Below are positions 33,901 through 44,570 of a stretch of 64,000 nt of DNA, piece by piece. Both the position numbers and the translations under genes were made by a program. Numbering within the stretch: the first letter of the stretch is position 1; each line of letters starts with the position of its first letter. The DNA comes from Nageia nagi (taxonomy: Eukaryota > Pinophyta). Where the stretch lies: contig JBITNC010000002.1 in the NCBI GenBank assembly GCA_050084985.1, positions 8,990,001-9,054,000 of the forward strand, written 5' to 3'. The notes under the pieces are model-generated. The model saw only the letters and a list, made by a program, of their open reading frames with translations, was not told the origin of the DNA and did no database searches.

Positions 33901-34139
33901 AGTACTTTTTTGTGACAACACAAGTGCCATTCACTTGGCACAAAATCCAATCCATGATGCTCAATAAAAACACATTGATTTGAAATACCACTTTATTCAA
34001 GACATGGTGGACAAGAACAAGATTGAGCTTAGGCATATTGGCGGACGTATTCACAAAAGGCATTGTTAAGGCTCAATTTTTGATACTAAGAGAGTCACTT
34101 GTGAGCCCTCTTATCATCAAGGGGGAGTATGCTGGGAAT
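30976..34139 (+). pseudogene. Ty1/copia element D, 5'-truncated pol
   Basis: The frame enters without a start (YGEQEYYGDQCLFLSYSMF) and gives protease-like TDYTNHMTGKK, pre-integrase CEGCALGKHARHSF, integrase (HSDICGPM, FIDDYSRMCW, RTDRGSEF, VAERMNRTVVDMARSML) to 32298, then RT in pieces: [20 protein letters not shown] (32759 on), EVYVEQLQGFVVKG and ALYGLKRAPTVWY, intact YVDD at 33279-33290, and RNase H with SDSDWRSNIDDRKSTS (after 33765). 5' LTR, PBS, gag and the zinc knuckle are absent. The integrase has a small internal deletion where QQNG should stand. It is a different lineage from A, B and C. Confidence 0.88.
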
Positions 34140-34565
34140 CAAGATCATCAAACTTCAAAATTCGGCCTGATACATTGAGTTTACACTTCTTTGTTGTTAA
34201 ACACGGTGGGTACCGCATTTAATTAGGCGCTTCGTACTCTATGTTTTAAAATGCGGCTGGCGATCGTATTTCATCAATCCCAAACGCGATGGCATTTCAC
34301 CCATGCCCAAATTTGATCACGTTTCAACAAAATATTGAAGCGCGTGATTTTTCATTTGTTTTTTGCTTATAATGTTTTGTTTCCAGTCTTTCGGCTTTTT
34401 GGGTTGTTGCATTTTTGTCAAATTGCTATGAATAAGGTCGTTGTAGTTCGTTTGTTACTCTTGGTGTGTTGATTTGAGTTTTGGATTGATGTGAGGTTGT
34501 ATTTGGGGATTCTACATAATCAAATAATCTCCATTGTTACAAATCAATTGTTGCTCCATTATTAA
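34140..34565 (+). repeat. 3' LTR of element D (end uncertain)
   Basis: A polypurine tract AAGGGGGAG (34129-34137) precedes TGCTGGGAATC at 34140, the likely LTR start. The LTR includes GC-richer patches (CGGCCTGA, CGCGTGAT). Its end is not fixed because the 5' LTR is missing; LINE sequence resumes by about 34570. Confidence 0.6.
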
Positions 34566-34569
34566 ATGT

Positions 34570-36250
34570 TAGTTCTTTTTTGGCTTTAATTCTTCACCCA
34601 CTCTTTCTATCTCTCTTTGAACTTTACATTGATCAGTTGGAATTCTTCCTACTAGAGGCCACTAATTTATAGACAGGTTGCCTTCTCCACAATAGTCAGG
34701 TTTCCACCCTTCTCTCTATTGATGACATTGTTCTACTCTTACACACTATAGAGGGCCTACAACATTTGGTGAATGCCTAAAGACTCCTTTAGTGACAGAC
34801 AAGAATTGGTGGTCAATCTTAGTAAATCCAAATTTTGACCTTCAATATTTCTAGGTTTATTGCCATTGAAACTCAAATCAGTTACCAAAATCGAGTTATT
34901 GAGATCTCCACTCCTACACCTACCTAGGAGTGCTCTTCTTTGGGCCTAGATTTTCAATGAGGTCTACTGGTCCACCTAGGGTTCAAAAGGGATACTCTGC
35001 GGTGTCCACCCTAGAGAGGCAATGTGTCCATCTTCACTTCCAAGACAATCTGTCCAAACTCCAGTTGTTCCATATCTTGGTCTCCATATCTCTCTATGGT
35101 GTCGAGGGCCTCATATTGGACCATAGTAGCAAGGATTTTGACTCTACAAGTGTTGGCTTTTGCAACACTAGTTCTTTTTTTTCACCATCTTGGTGGTCTT
35201 GCAATTTCTAATGAGGATTCTAATCGACTCCCTTCCAGGGCCTTGACTTTTTCTATAGATCTAGCCGCAGGACGTAATGGATGATGTTGGTTCGTCGAAG
35301 TCATTGATGCACTTCAATGTTTAGGCTTCTCTCAACACCTATTACCTACTTCTTAGGAGGACTTGTATAGAATCTCAATCCAATGATTGACATTGATTCG
35401 AGAGATGATTTAGAAGGCCTACGTGTACACCACATAAATTAATCTTCAACAACCCTTGCCTAAGTTGTTGCACTATTCTGAGTGCTTTCTTTAGATTGAT
35501 AGTGGATTGATCCTTCCCCCAAGTTGTATTAGATTGCACCTTCCACCTAGTCTAATAATGTTGCTTGGCTAGTCTTGGGTTTGCTCACTTCACTTGCAGA
35601 TCAAGATGGACCAACATCTAGCCTATGATCTTTGAGTTTGTCATCAATGCTCTCTAGAGACTAAGTCAAAGGACCACTTCATCTTCTTATGCCCTATTTA
35701 CTATGAGATTTAAGGTCGATTCCATTGCCTCTTTCAAGACTCCTACAATTTGATCTCTACCTTCTTTTGGTATCCAAATCAATGGCATTTGGAGCTCTTC
35801 CTTCCTGAGGCCTTCCTTTTCTAGAAGCGTCTTCTATCACACACCAAACTAGGGTCCGTCGTATTACATCCTTTTCTTGAGCTTCCCTAGATGAGGGGCC
35901 CATAGAGGTCTCATGATGATCATCCACCTTGTGCTTAATGTGCATTGGATTGTGCTTACATGATGCCCACATTCCTTTGGGGACTTGTCGGATCGTGTCC
36001 TTTGACACCAACTTAGGTGACATGGACCTTGTCACTAGGAGCAACTTACATGCAACTTTGGAGCCTGGTGAGATTCAACCTTGATCACAGTTGAGCTTGT
36101 CTTTGAAAGCTCCTCCTCCTCTATCTCTCCTTCTCTATACTGAGAGAGGTCTCTCCTTGATCGCCCACTCTACATTGTATCTTCTTTGGCTATATGCTCA
36201 TTTAGGGTTTTGTATATTTTAGTTTGGCTAGCTTTAGGTTGGGCTACCTT
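34570..36250 (+). pseudogene. LINE fragment, right half (RT palm to zf-RVT and 3' end)
   Basis: Frames give SSPTLSISL then ELYIDQLEFFLLEATN (the RT region of the SPTLFGLYID type), TGCLLHNSQVSTLLSIDDIV (34672-34730; DD of the RT site at 34721-34726) and CSLETKSKDHFIFLCPIYYE (35648-35710, zf-RVT). The 3' boundary near 36250 is approximate and no poly(A) tail is obvious. Compared with a full RT, roughly 100-130 residues are missing between the two halves, so insertion of D was accompanied or followed by deletion. Confidence 0.65.
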
Positions 36251-38398
36251 GGGTCTTGCTTGATAATTTTATAGTTCATATACTCTCCAGTCCCATTGGC
36301 TGCTCTTGGTCATCCATCTGGCCTGGACATTGATATTTTTTCTTTCTTTCTTGAATGCAGACCATACAAGAACTGAAGCAGGCAATTATCTCTGTGGATA
36401 TTTTTTAACTTGTGAGCATTGTGATCGTTGCATATTTTGGGATGAGGCATTTCAAGGATTCTGCCACATAAGCCCACAAGGGAAAACGTTTTACCTTGGG
36501 GTTAGTTATGCTGTACAGGCTGAAACTGGCACTCAGAACAACTCTGCCCCCACTTGATACCTTTTGTCCTGTTTTTTTTCCACTTTTCTTGCTTGTCCAC
36601 TTGATTAGCTACAGATTACAATAGCTTACATTCCTTTTTTCTTTCCAATCCGGAAGACTAAAACGTTTATTGCTTCAGGGGTAAGAAATGTGGTGTCTAG
36701 GATCCATGGCCACTTGCTGCATGTAGGATTAGTGGTTGGGATCTTATTCCACCCCATCATGACATAGTTCTCTGTTGCCGTACTGTTTTATGGCACTTGC
36801 ATAATATCCCTTTTAAGATTATCGACCAAATTCAAATCTACAAAGAACTAGTGAAATCTGAAATGTAGAGAAATATATGCATGGTGCATTTACCTTATCA
36901 CTGGGTTCACCATTGCATCTTTGGGAAAAGTTACTGATTGTTATTTGTGAACAATGTTTGTGGGTTTCTGTTTGGTGAGCACTTGACAGAACTGTCTAAT
37001 TTCAAATATCAGTTTAATTCCAACAATATATTTCTTCAGCCACTAGTCTGTCTGTGTTATTTTAACATAGTTTGTCAAACAAATATAACTCTAGTTCATT
37101 AATGGTTATCACCTTTAACAGGCATAACGAACTATGCAAATTTATTTCTTAGTTTTATGAACTCTTCAGAAGTTTAATTTATTAGGAATCATGATTGTTC
37201 TGTTGCATTCAAGAACATACATGATCCCTTCATTTTTTTATTAGGGTTAAAAAAGCGTTTTGAAGGGGTCCCTCACCCATGAACATTAGGGTTTTTCTTG
37301 TTAACCCTAAACCAATAGCATACTGATAGACTGAAAAAGGTTTTTTCTGGTTAACCCTGAACCTTCTACAGTCTGATAGACGGAAAAAACTAAATCAGTA
37401 ACTAATAATGCTGAAATTAAAAGATAAAGAAAACATAAAATACCCTCTTTATTGTTAGGGTTTCTCAATATACTCTAGGGTTTCACCGAAAAAATGCGTC
37501 CACCAAATCTCCATGGCTCTGCTCGCCCTTGCACCTCGCAGGCATGCCTTACATGAAGCAGGTAAGACAACTGTAGACACCTCACAGGCGTTACCTACAG
37601 TCTCAGTGCAGCCCTAACTCATGCTTTGCGGCCCCTTTATTCCACGAGCAGTCCCTCCTCCTTTGTCAGTCCTTTGTTACCGTATAGTTTTCCGTTCTTT
37701 TTCCCTCATTGCTGCGAAACCTCTGAGAGTCTCTTTCCTGCTATTTTATGCTGCAGGGTTTCCAATGCTTGCAGGCTGCTTACACAGTCCCTGTAGGGTT
37801 TCAAAAATAGTGAATGATCTATTATTTGATTGGATAACACCATGATTTACGAGTTGCATTGACAACTCAACATATCAGCTATGTGATTACCTCCAGAAGC
37901 ATAACTATGGTAGATGAAGGTGAGGGGAAACAAATAGCTGATATTGATATATAATACAAAAGTGTAAATTTACGATTTACAAATTGTATTCTAATTCTAA
38001 TATTAAATTTATATCATAAACAAATTAACAGTAGACATGCTCAAAATTTGTTTCTGTATTTTCTATTTCCAATGCACTTGTAATTGTGAGCAATGATTTT
38101 GACCTTCCAAACTGAAGCATTTGTAAATGTGTTTGTATGTGATGTCTACAAAATAATGAATTTTACACCATAAAACTAAATCTATGATTTGAATGGAACT
38201 TTTGTGGCCTCCTTTTTCTTCTCCTTGCAAGACAGAAGCTTCCTGAGACTAATATCTTGGCAGTTAAAAAGTAGTGGATGTTTCACATTGAGATGGTAAG
38301 CATGCTGCAATTATTGAATGGAAAGGCCAGCTGTTTGCTCATATTTACATTGGGTTAAATATAATCAGTTCTAACCAAATTTAACTTTGTGCTTACAG
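36251..38398. other. Distal part of the UBP intron, no gene seen
   Basis: Ordinary intronic sequence. A local repeat of GTTAACCCTRAAC and CTGATAGAC-type words lies at about 37280-37390. Open frames at 36306-36557 and 37621-37845 match nothing I recognise. The end has a pyrimidine-containing acceptor context. Confidence 0.5.
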
Positions 38399-38651
38399 AT
38401 GTCCTGATAAAGACAGCTGTATTTACAATTTAATAGGAGTAGTTGAGCACTCTGGTTCAATGCGGTTTGGGCATTATGTTGCTTATGTTAGGGGTCCCAA
38501 AGATGAGAATAGCAAAGAGACTAAAGATGATAATGATCCTCACCAAAGCATATGGTATTGTATCAGTGATGCGTATGTGCGTAAAGTATCTTTTCTGGAA
38601 GTTCTCCAAAGTGAGGCTTACCTGTTGTTTTATGAGAAGGATGTGCCTTGA
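38399..38651 (+). CDS. UBP2: Ubiquitin-specific protease (UBP1/UBP2 type), exon 2
   Basis: Starts with the A that completes the split Arg codon, then [20 protein letters not shown] and [13 protein letters not shown]. His1097 (codon 38472-38474) is the catalytic histidine. [10 protein letters not shown] supplies Asp1129, the third catalytic residue. [15 protein letters not shown] and TGA end the protein. The phase fits exon 1 exactly (AG|A), so exons 1 and 2 alone give a full USP fold; no sequence in the intron is needed. The acidic charged loop [15 protein letters not shown] between His and Asp is a common place for insertion in this family. The His and Asp of the triad are thus encoded about 18.5 kb from the Cys. 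Confidence 0.95.
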
Positions 38652-41084
38652 TGATTATCTAGTACTACAAGAATCGTATGCAACAAACATCGCAAGAATC
38701 TTATGCAATCAGGTGTGCTAAAATATAATCCATTCAGGAATAAACTACAGTTAATATCATTGTTAACTGGACTTCTTGTTGATATCTGGGACCAAAGTCG
38801 CTGTATGATTTGGAAGCCTTAATACCAATTTTTTTGTGCAAGCTTCTATGAATCATATGCAAAGTGATGCTCTTTATGGTGGAAAAGCAAACCGTAAATT
38901 GACGAAGTTCCTTGTGCCATCTTTTTCATGTACGTGAATTCTATTGTGTATATTATTGAGGAAGAAATTCAATGAGCATGTGTATTCTTTTTATGAAAGA
39001 AGGATAATCTGTATTTGAGCTATTCATGTACCTAGGTATTTTGGAAATAAACGAAAATTGTTAGCTGGTCTGAGCTGAACTAACCTTCTCTTCCAGACTT
39101 TAGATACATGAGTCAATGCTATTACATCAAGGGTCTGGGATATATTTTCGTTTTTTCGTGTTTGTGCACATGACCATCAATATCATAGTGTCTCAAAACA
39201 GTTCACCTCTTAAACCACACTATTAAGGATAGGGACAACTTATTGTGACAGTTGGGTTGGGCCCATTGGAATAGTGATGTTCCTTGTTGCATAAACATTT
39301 TCTAAAAGTGAATTTATATTTCATTTGACGCTAATGTAGGTCTAATTATATAGATATTTAGTTACTTGCATTAAATTACGTATTCTCTCTTTATATTGCA
39401 CTCTACTCCAGCGGGGTGTTAATCATCAGCTCAATTCAGTGTATGCCTTAGGTTTGTGTCTAAGACTAACAGTTTTCTTTTCTGATATCAATGGTGGCTA
39501 CTAAACACAAAGGTTGCTAAAAGAGGACATTTTGCATGAAAGTTACTTGCATGTTTTAAACTTTAACCAGCATCCATTTTGTTTGACAGGCTATTGAATT
39601 GGCTCTTTTGAAGAATTCTCATACACTAACTTGACATGCCTCAGGCAACTTCAGAATATATGAACATTTTGTGTTTTATAGTGCAATTTCGAAACTTAAA
39701 TTCATGTATTACTAAGTCTACATGGCTGACTAAGCCTGGATTCTACATATAGGATAACAAGTTCTTTATGCACTTCTAACATAAATTTGGTTAAATAGTC
39801 CTATTTTCTTGTGGAACTACATTAATTAAGCCTGGAATTAAGTAGACTGTATGTTTCATATATTCTAGGTACACCATATTCTTTCATTATATATATGACC
39901 ATTGCAAAGAAAACAAAATGGAAACATGAGGTTAAGAGAATAATTGAAAGTAAGAACATGTTCCAGTTGCTTAGAGCAAAAAAGCTTCATTAGAGGCTTA
40001 CATATTCCGATGCTATCACTTCCATGCAGGAAGGAATGTAATGGGCTAGTCTCTAACAACAACAAACCATATTTATCCAATTTGATTTTTGATGGAGCAT
40101 ACAATTGTATTGAAAAGCACCTTATTCTGGTCATATTGCATCCATCATATTCAAGATGAACTTTGTGCAGTTGGTTCAAATGCTTTTCACCGATTCCTTT
40201 GTTGAAGGCTTTAATTGCTTGCTAATACCACAACTAATGGGTTTGTGCAAAGTTCCCTTAAAGGGGTTTCTGCTTGTTGATCAATGGTCACTTTGTTTCC
40301 TTGATATCCTCTTTGCTTTCCATGCCACCCATATAGAAGTTTGTAAATACGTAGTACTCAAATAGTAAATCACCAAGCTATTACCGCTCACTTCTAAGTT
40401 CCATATTTGTTTTGAAGTTTTAGTCGCCACACATCTATTCTTCTTCTTGGTCCCATTAGCGGATTCTTACAATGAATTAAAGCCCATTTTATCCTAGAGT
40501 CTATCACGCTTCATTGTAGCCAAAGATATTTTGTAAGCTTGAGAATCTGTCAAACCATAATTTCAATAGGTAAAGCAGGAGTTTTGGTTTGAGTGACCAT
40601 AAACCACAACTCCTTGTGGGCCCCTAATTTAAATTATTATGGTATTGTATTTATAGAGGTACTATGGCTTCCGTCTTAAAAAAAATTCCTTGACCTGCAA
40701 TCCATTACAGATTTGACATCGTAAACAACTTGAAAATTGGCTTCCATGTCTTGTTGTTGAAATCAAATTCAAGCTTAGCTACCAATGAAGAAACCTTTAA
40801 AGAAGCAAATGAATGAATACCTCATAAACTTATGTACAAGGTCATTATGCTGTTACAACCTTAGTTATCAAGTTTGAGTTGGGCTATCTTGAAGATCAAA
40901 AGAAACTCAACATGTTAGATTTTAGAATAAAATTCAATATATTATAAATATACATGAATACTTTCAATATTATGCAAATAAGATAGTTCTTAAGATATTA
41001 AAATAGAAACTTGAAATCAACAATCTCAATTGCATTTAAGAACACAAAAATAAAGGTAGTGAGAACACAAAAATTCATTCTTGT
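38652..41084. other. UBP 3' UTR and downstream noncoding region
   Basis: The first roughly 400 bases are the likely 3' UTR. Beyond 39052 no gene or element is recognised. Open frames at 39944-40365 on either strand have no recognisable motif. Confidence 0.5.
39046..39051 (+). terminator. Candidate polyadenylation signal of the UBP gene
   Basis: AATAAA about 395 bases after the stop codon, in an AT-rich context. Plant signals vary, so the real site may differ. Confidence 0.4.
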
Positions 41085-41104
41085 TGGTATTTCATGCATT
41101 TGTT

Positions 41105-41560
41105 TCTCCAATTCTACTTTATGGATGTGAGGTTTGATGACTTGGATTGAGGCACTCTAGTTGACCTTGTATTGAGAGATTTTATTCAATATGCTTCCAA
41201 GATCCATTCAAGCCAAAAGATTTGTCCCTCGTTCCATCATCCTATTTAAATTTGATGCACATCCCCTATTGACACTTCTTATAATACTCCATATTGTTGA
41301 GTTATTGAATATAATTTGTTGTATACTATGAACAACTCTTGGATCAAAGAGATATCCTCTCTTATGTCTCAAATCCTTAATGCAACTTGCAAATAAAGGT
41401 ATTCTCTAGTGTTAGTTCTAAGAGGCCACTTTTCTCTTGAGATCCATAGGCTTAGGCATCGATAGACTCTCCTTCCTAGCTCTCAAATAGGACCTCTATC
41501 CTCTCTATTAGAGATATCATCCAAAAGACTAGGAAGGAAATATATTTGTCTTACTTGAGG
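41105..41560 (+). pseudogene. LINE-like relic (region downstream of RT)
   Basis: PILLYGCEV (41107-41133), then in a shifted frame FKAKRFVPRSIILFKFDAHP (about 41205-41265) resemble the LLYGxEVW and VQKRF...TPxxLLLxE region that follows the RT in some plant LINEs. It is strongly decayed and the extent is a guess. Confidence 0.35.
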
Positions 41561-42734
41561 TCAAGTTGGATTGAACCAAAAAAACAACTTTCTCTAAAGC
41601 TCTTACATTATCTTTAGGTTTACATGAGAATGGAGAATGATGCTATTATTATCCTTGATTATGTCAAACTGCATATATCACATGGCCCCATTTTCCCTAT
41701 TGATTTGATGGTTGTTTTCTCACACTAACTTCGTATTTAAGTAGACTAGCATATTTGCAGGTTATACTTCAACTCAATCCATGAATTTTTAAACCAAGAT
41801 AGCTAAAACAAGCTTTACGATTTTATTATATAACTTAATTATGGGAGAAACAATCATTCAAATACTTAATTGACAAATACTTACTTCTGGACAAACTTTG
41901 ATATGTCCTACAAACTAACGAGTTTAAAAGGATGTTAAAAGACTTACCTATCTATGCAATATGGAACCAAAATATGGAGAGCATTTCATATTCATTTGCC
42001 TCATCAAATCAGTAAAGGTTGACATTAGGGTTCCTTGCCATCAAATCGGCACAAGGCCATCAATATATTACGGATGATGCCCTTGCCAAGGTTTTAGGAC
42101 TTGAAAGAGCGGGTCAAGTTCAGGGCATCGATAAAGTGTATCACTGACTGGTATGATTGCTAGTGATGGTTCTAGGTTGGCATTGTACTAGATGCAAAAC
42201 CAATTGCAATATACAAAGAAAACACTTGAAGAGGAGATGAAGGTTGAGATTATAAAAAATTGAGAAGAGAAAAGATGTAAGATATGATGCTCTAGATTTC
42301 AAAACTAAAGGTATATCAATTTTTTCATAATTTCATATTTGAAATGATTGCATGTTGCATTCCTAAAGTTATAATGATCCCTTGCATATAATTTCATAAG
42401 CCATAACAAAACAAGTTATCCCTGCAAGCACAAACAACAACTCAATACCTGCTTACCTAGAGACATCAAATACAATATAATTATCATTTCATATTTAAAA
42501 TAATGGACTTAGTTTGTATTGTATGCTATGCATTGAATTTATTTGGTTTGTTAATTTTCAATGTAAAGATTACAAAGGACGCTTAATTCTAAATTTGATA
42601 GAATTAAATGTATATTAATGAGGGATCATGTTGCATTTGCTAAAGGCACAATGTTTAGTAAAAATCCTAAGGACGAGGTACTTTGTGAGTGTTTGGGTGA
42701 AGGTTTTTGTAAAGTCAATATGTCATTAGCTTGT

Positions 42735-43580
42735 AATGAGGATACCAATTTGTATAGACAAAATGACAAATTAAAAAGAATTGAGGATGTTGTAGGCACC
42801 TTCATTGCCCAGCTTGCAATTGAAATTTGTTTTTTTTATAAATTATGACAAACTTTATTTTTTATAAATTATGACATGTGGTAGCAATATTGTAGAGTAT
42901 ATTTGAATCATTTGTGCATAATTGTAAAGCATATTTGAATCATTTGAACGTAATTGAAACTATAGAACATATTTGAATCATTTGAACATAATTAAAACTA
43001 TAAAGTATATTTGAATCATTTGAGCATAATTGCTAAACATGTTTGAATCTTATTGTGCTTATCTTTGTATTCATGTTCCATCTACATTGCATAATCTTCA
43101 TGTCCAAAAATGCGACCCAAAAGTTGATGTGACTGTTGTAACAAACCTATTAAAAAAATGACACATTACCTTTTTTATGCTTGTACAATTAAATCATTAT
43201 TGAACCAAAGGAGGAGTCACGTTGTATAGGCAAAATGATGAGATGAAAATAATGGAATATGTTGTAGGCCCCTTCATTGTTTGGCCTTTATCAGTACTTT
43301 TTTACAAATAGATTATAATATGTAGCAAAATTGTAGATCATATTTGAATAATTTGAGCATAATTGAAATTGTAGAGTATATTAGAATCATTTAAGCATAA
43401 TTGTGTAATTACTAGTTCTTGATCATATGGGTATTCTTGTTCATTTGAACATAATTGTAGAGCATATTTGAATTTTATTTTGTTTATCTTTGTATTTATT
43501 TTCCATCTACATTACATAATCATACATATCCAAAAATGGGGTCTAAAAGTTGATGTGATTGTTGTAACAAACCTGTCAAG
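42735..43580. repeat. Large diverged tandem duplication (about 470-bp unit) with internal short repeats
   Basis: GATGTTGTAGGCACCTTCAT near 42785 recurs as TATGTTGTAGGCCCCTTCAT near 43258, and CATCTACATTRCATAATC, CCAAAAATG and AAAAGTTGATGTGA recur at about 43080-43135 and 43505-43555. Each copy contains several AATTG-(T)AGAGTATATTTGAATCATTTGA-like subrepeats of about 45 bases. The frame at 42618-42848 has no recognised domain. Confidence 0.75.
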
Positions 43581-43639
43581 CATTTTGAATTTGTAGAGGT
43601 GAAGGGTAGAGGAAAGGATAGACGAGGCAAGGAGAGTAG

Positions 43640-44560
43640 AGACATCAATGTAGTAGGTATCTTTCGCACTTTGCATATATGTAATCTTGTCAAATAATTT
43701 TTGTGCCTTGTGTTTTTTCGCATTTTGCAAAATATGTCTATTAGGGCTTAACATTTGACAATTGCATTTGGAATAAAAATCTTTAAGGCATTTTTTAGAA
43801 AATAATAAAATTTTATTTACATCATTGCAAACCATGAAACCGTGTTTGCATCATGCATCTTGTCAAACAATTCTTGGGCCTTGTGTATTCTTCCACATTT
43901 TTCATACATGTCTTAGGGCCTTTTTTCAAAAACCTATTTTTTGCATATTATAGTCATTGTATGTATCTTATAGTTATATCTTAGGGCCTTTTTATAGAAA
44001 ATCCTTTTGTAAATATCTTATAGTCATTGTAGTCCATGAAACTATATTTACATCATACATTTTATCAAACAATTCCTAGGCCTTATGTATTCTTCCACAT
44101 TTTACATACTTGTCTTAGGGCCTTTTTCAAAAAATCCATTTTTTTGCATATTATGCAATCATTGAAGTCCATGAAACTTTGTTTGCATCATGCATCTTGT
44201 CAAACAATTTTTGTGCCTTATGTATCTTCCATATTTGCATTTTTTCTTAGAGCCTTTTTTAGAAAACCTATTTTTTGCATATCCTACAATCATTTCAGTC
44301 CATGAAACTGTGTTGCATCATACATCTTGTCAAATAATATTTGGGCATTATATATTCTTCCACATTTTGCATACTTTTCTTAGGGCCTTTTTTCAAAAAA
44401 CCTATTTTTTGCATATCCTACGATCATTGTATTTGCATTATGCATCTTGTCAAATAATTCCTAGGCCTTATGTATTCTTCCATATTTTGCATACATATCT
44501 TAGGGCTCTTTTCAAAAAACCTATTTTGCATATTAGTATAGTTGCATCATTTCAGACCAT
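43640..44560 (-). pseudogene. Decayed PPR array, also a 130-135-bp tandem repeat
   Basis: Plus-strand copies beginning CATGAAAC lie at 43833, 44035, 44170 and 44301, with a further copy near 44427 and a weaker one before 43830. Minus-strand translation gives DMYEKCGRIHKAQELFDKM and HDANTVSW in each unit, the PLS-class PPR pattern (DMYAKCGxIxxAxELFDxM, then VSW). Spacings of 131-135 bp (202 for the first pair) do not fit the 93-105-bp unit of single PPR motifs, so the tandem structure probably arose by duplication of the relic itself, or motifs lost pieces. Stops and shifts occur in every unit. Confidence 0.72.
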
Positions 44561-44570
44561 ATGGAATACT

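Larger units (their letters stand above)
22428..38398 (+). other. 15,971-bp phase-2 intron of the UBP gene
   Basis: Donor CCAG|GTATTG at 22428 and acceptor TGTGCTTACAG| at 38398. The split codon AG|A restores Arg and the frame matches on both sides. It contains the gypsy-like element 23037-25878, a solo LTR 26068-27013, tandem repeats at 28030-28560 and 29311-30250, a split LINE (30255-30975 and 34570-36250) and copia D. The stretches 22428-23031, 25884-26062, 27019-28029, 28561-29310 and 36251-38398 show no gene or recognised element. I found no further USP exon inside it. Confidence 0.85.
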
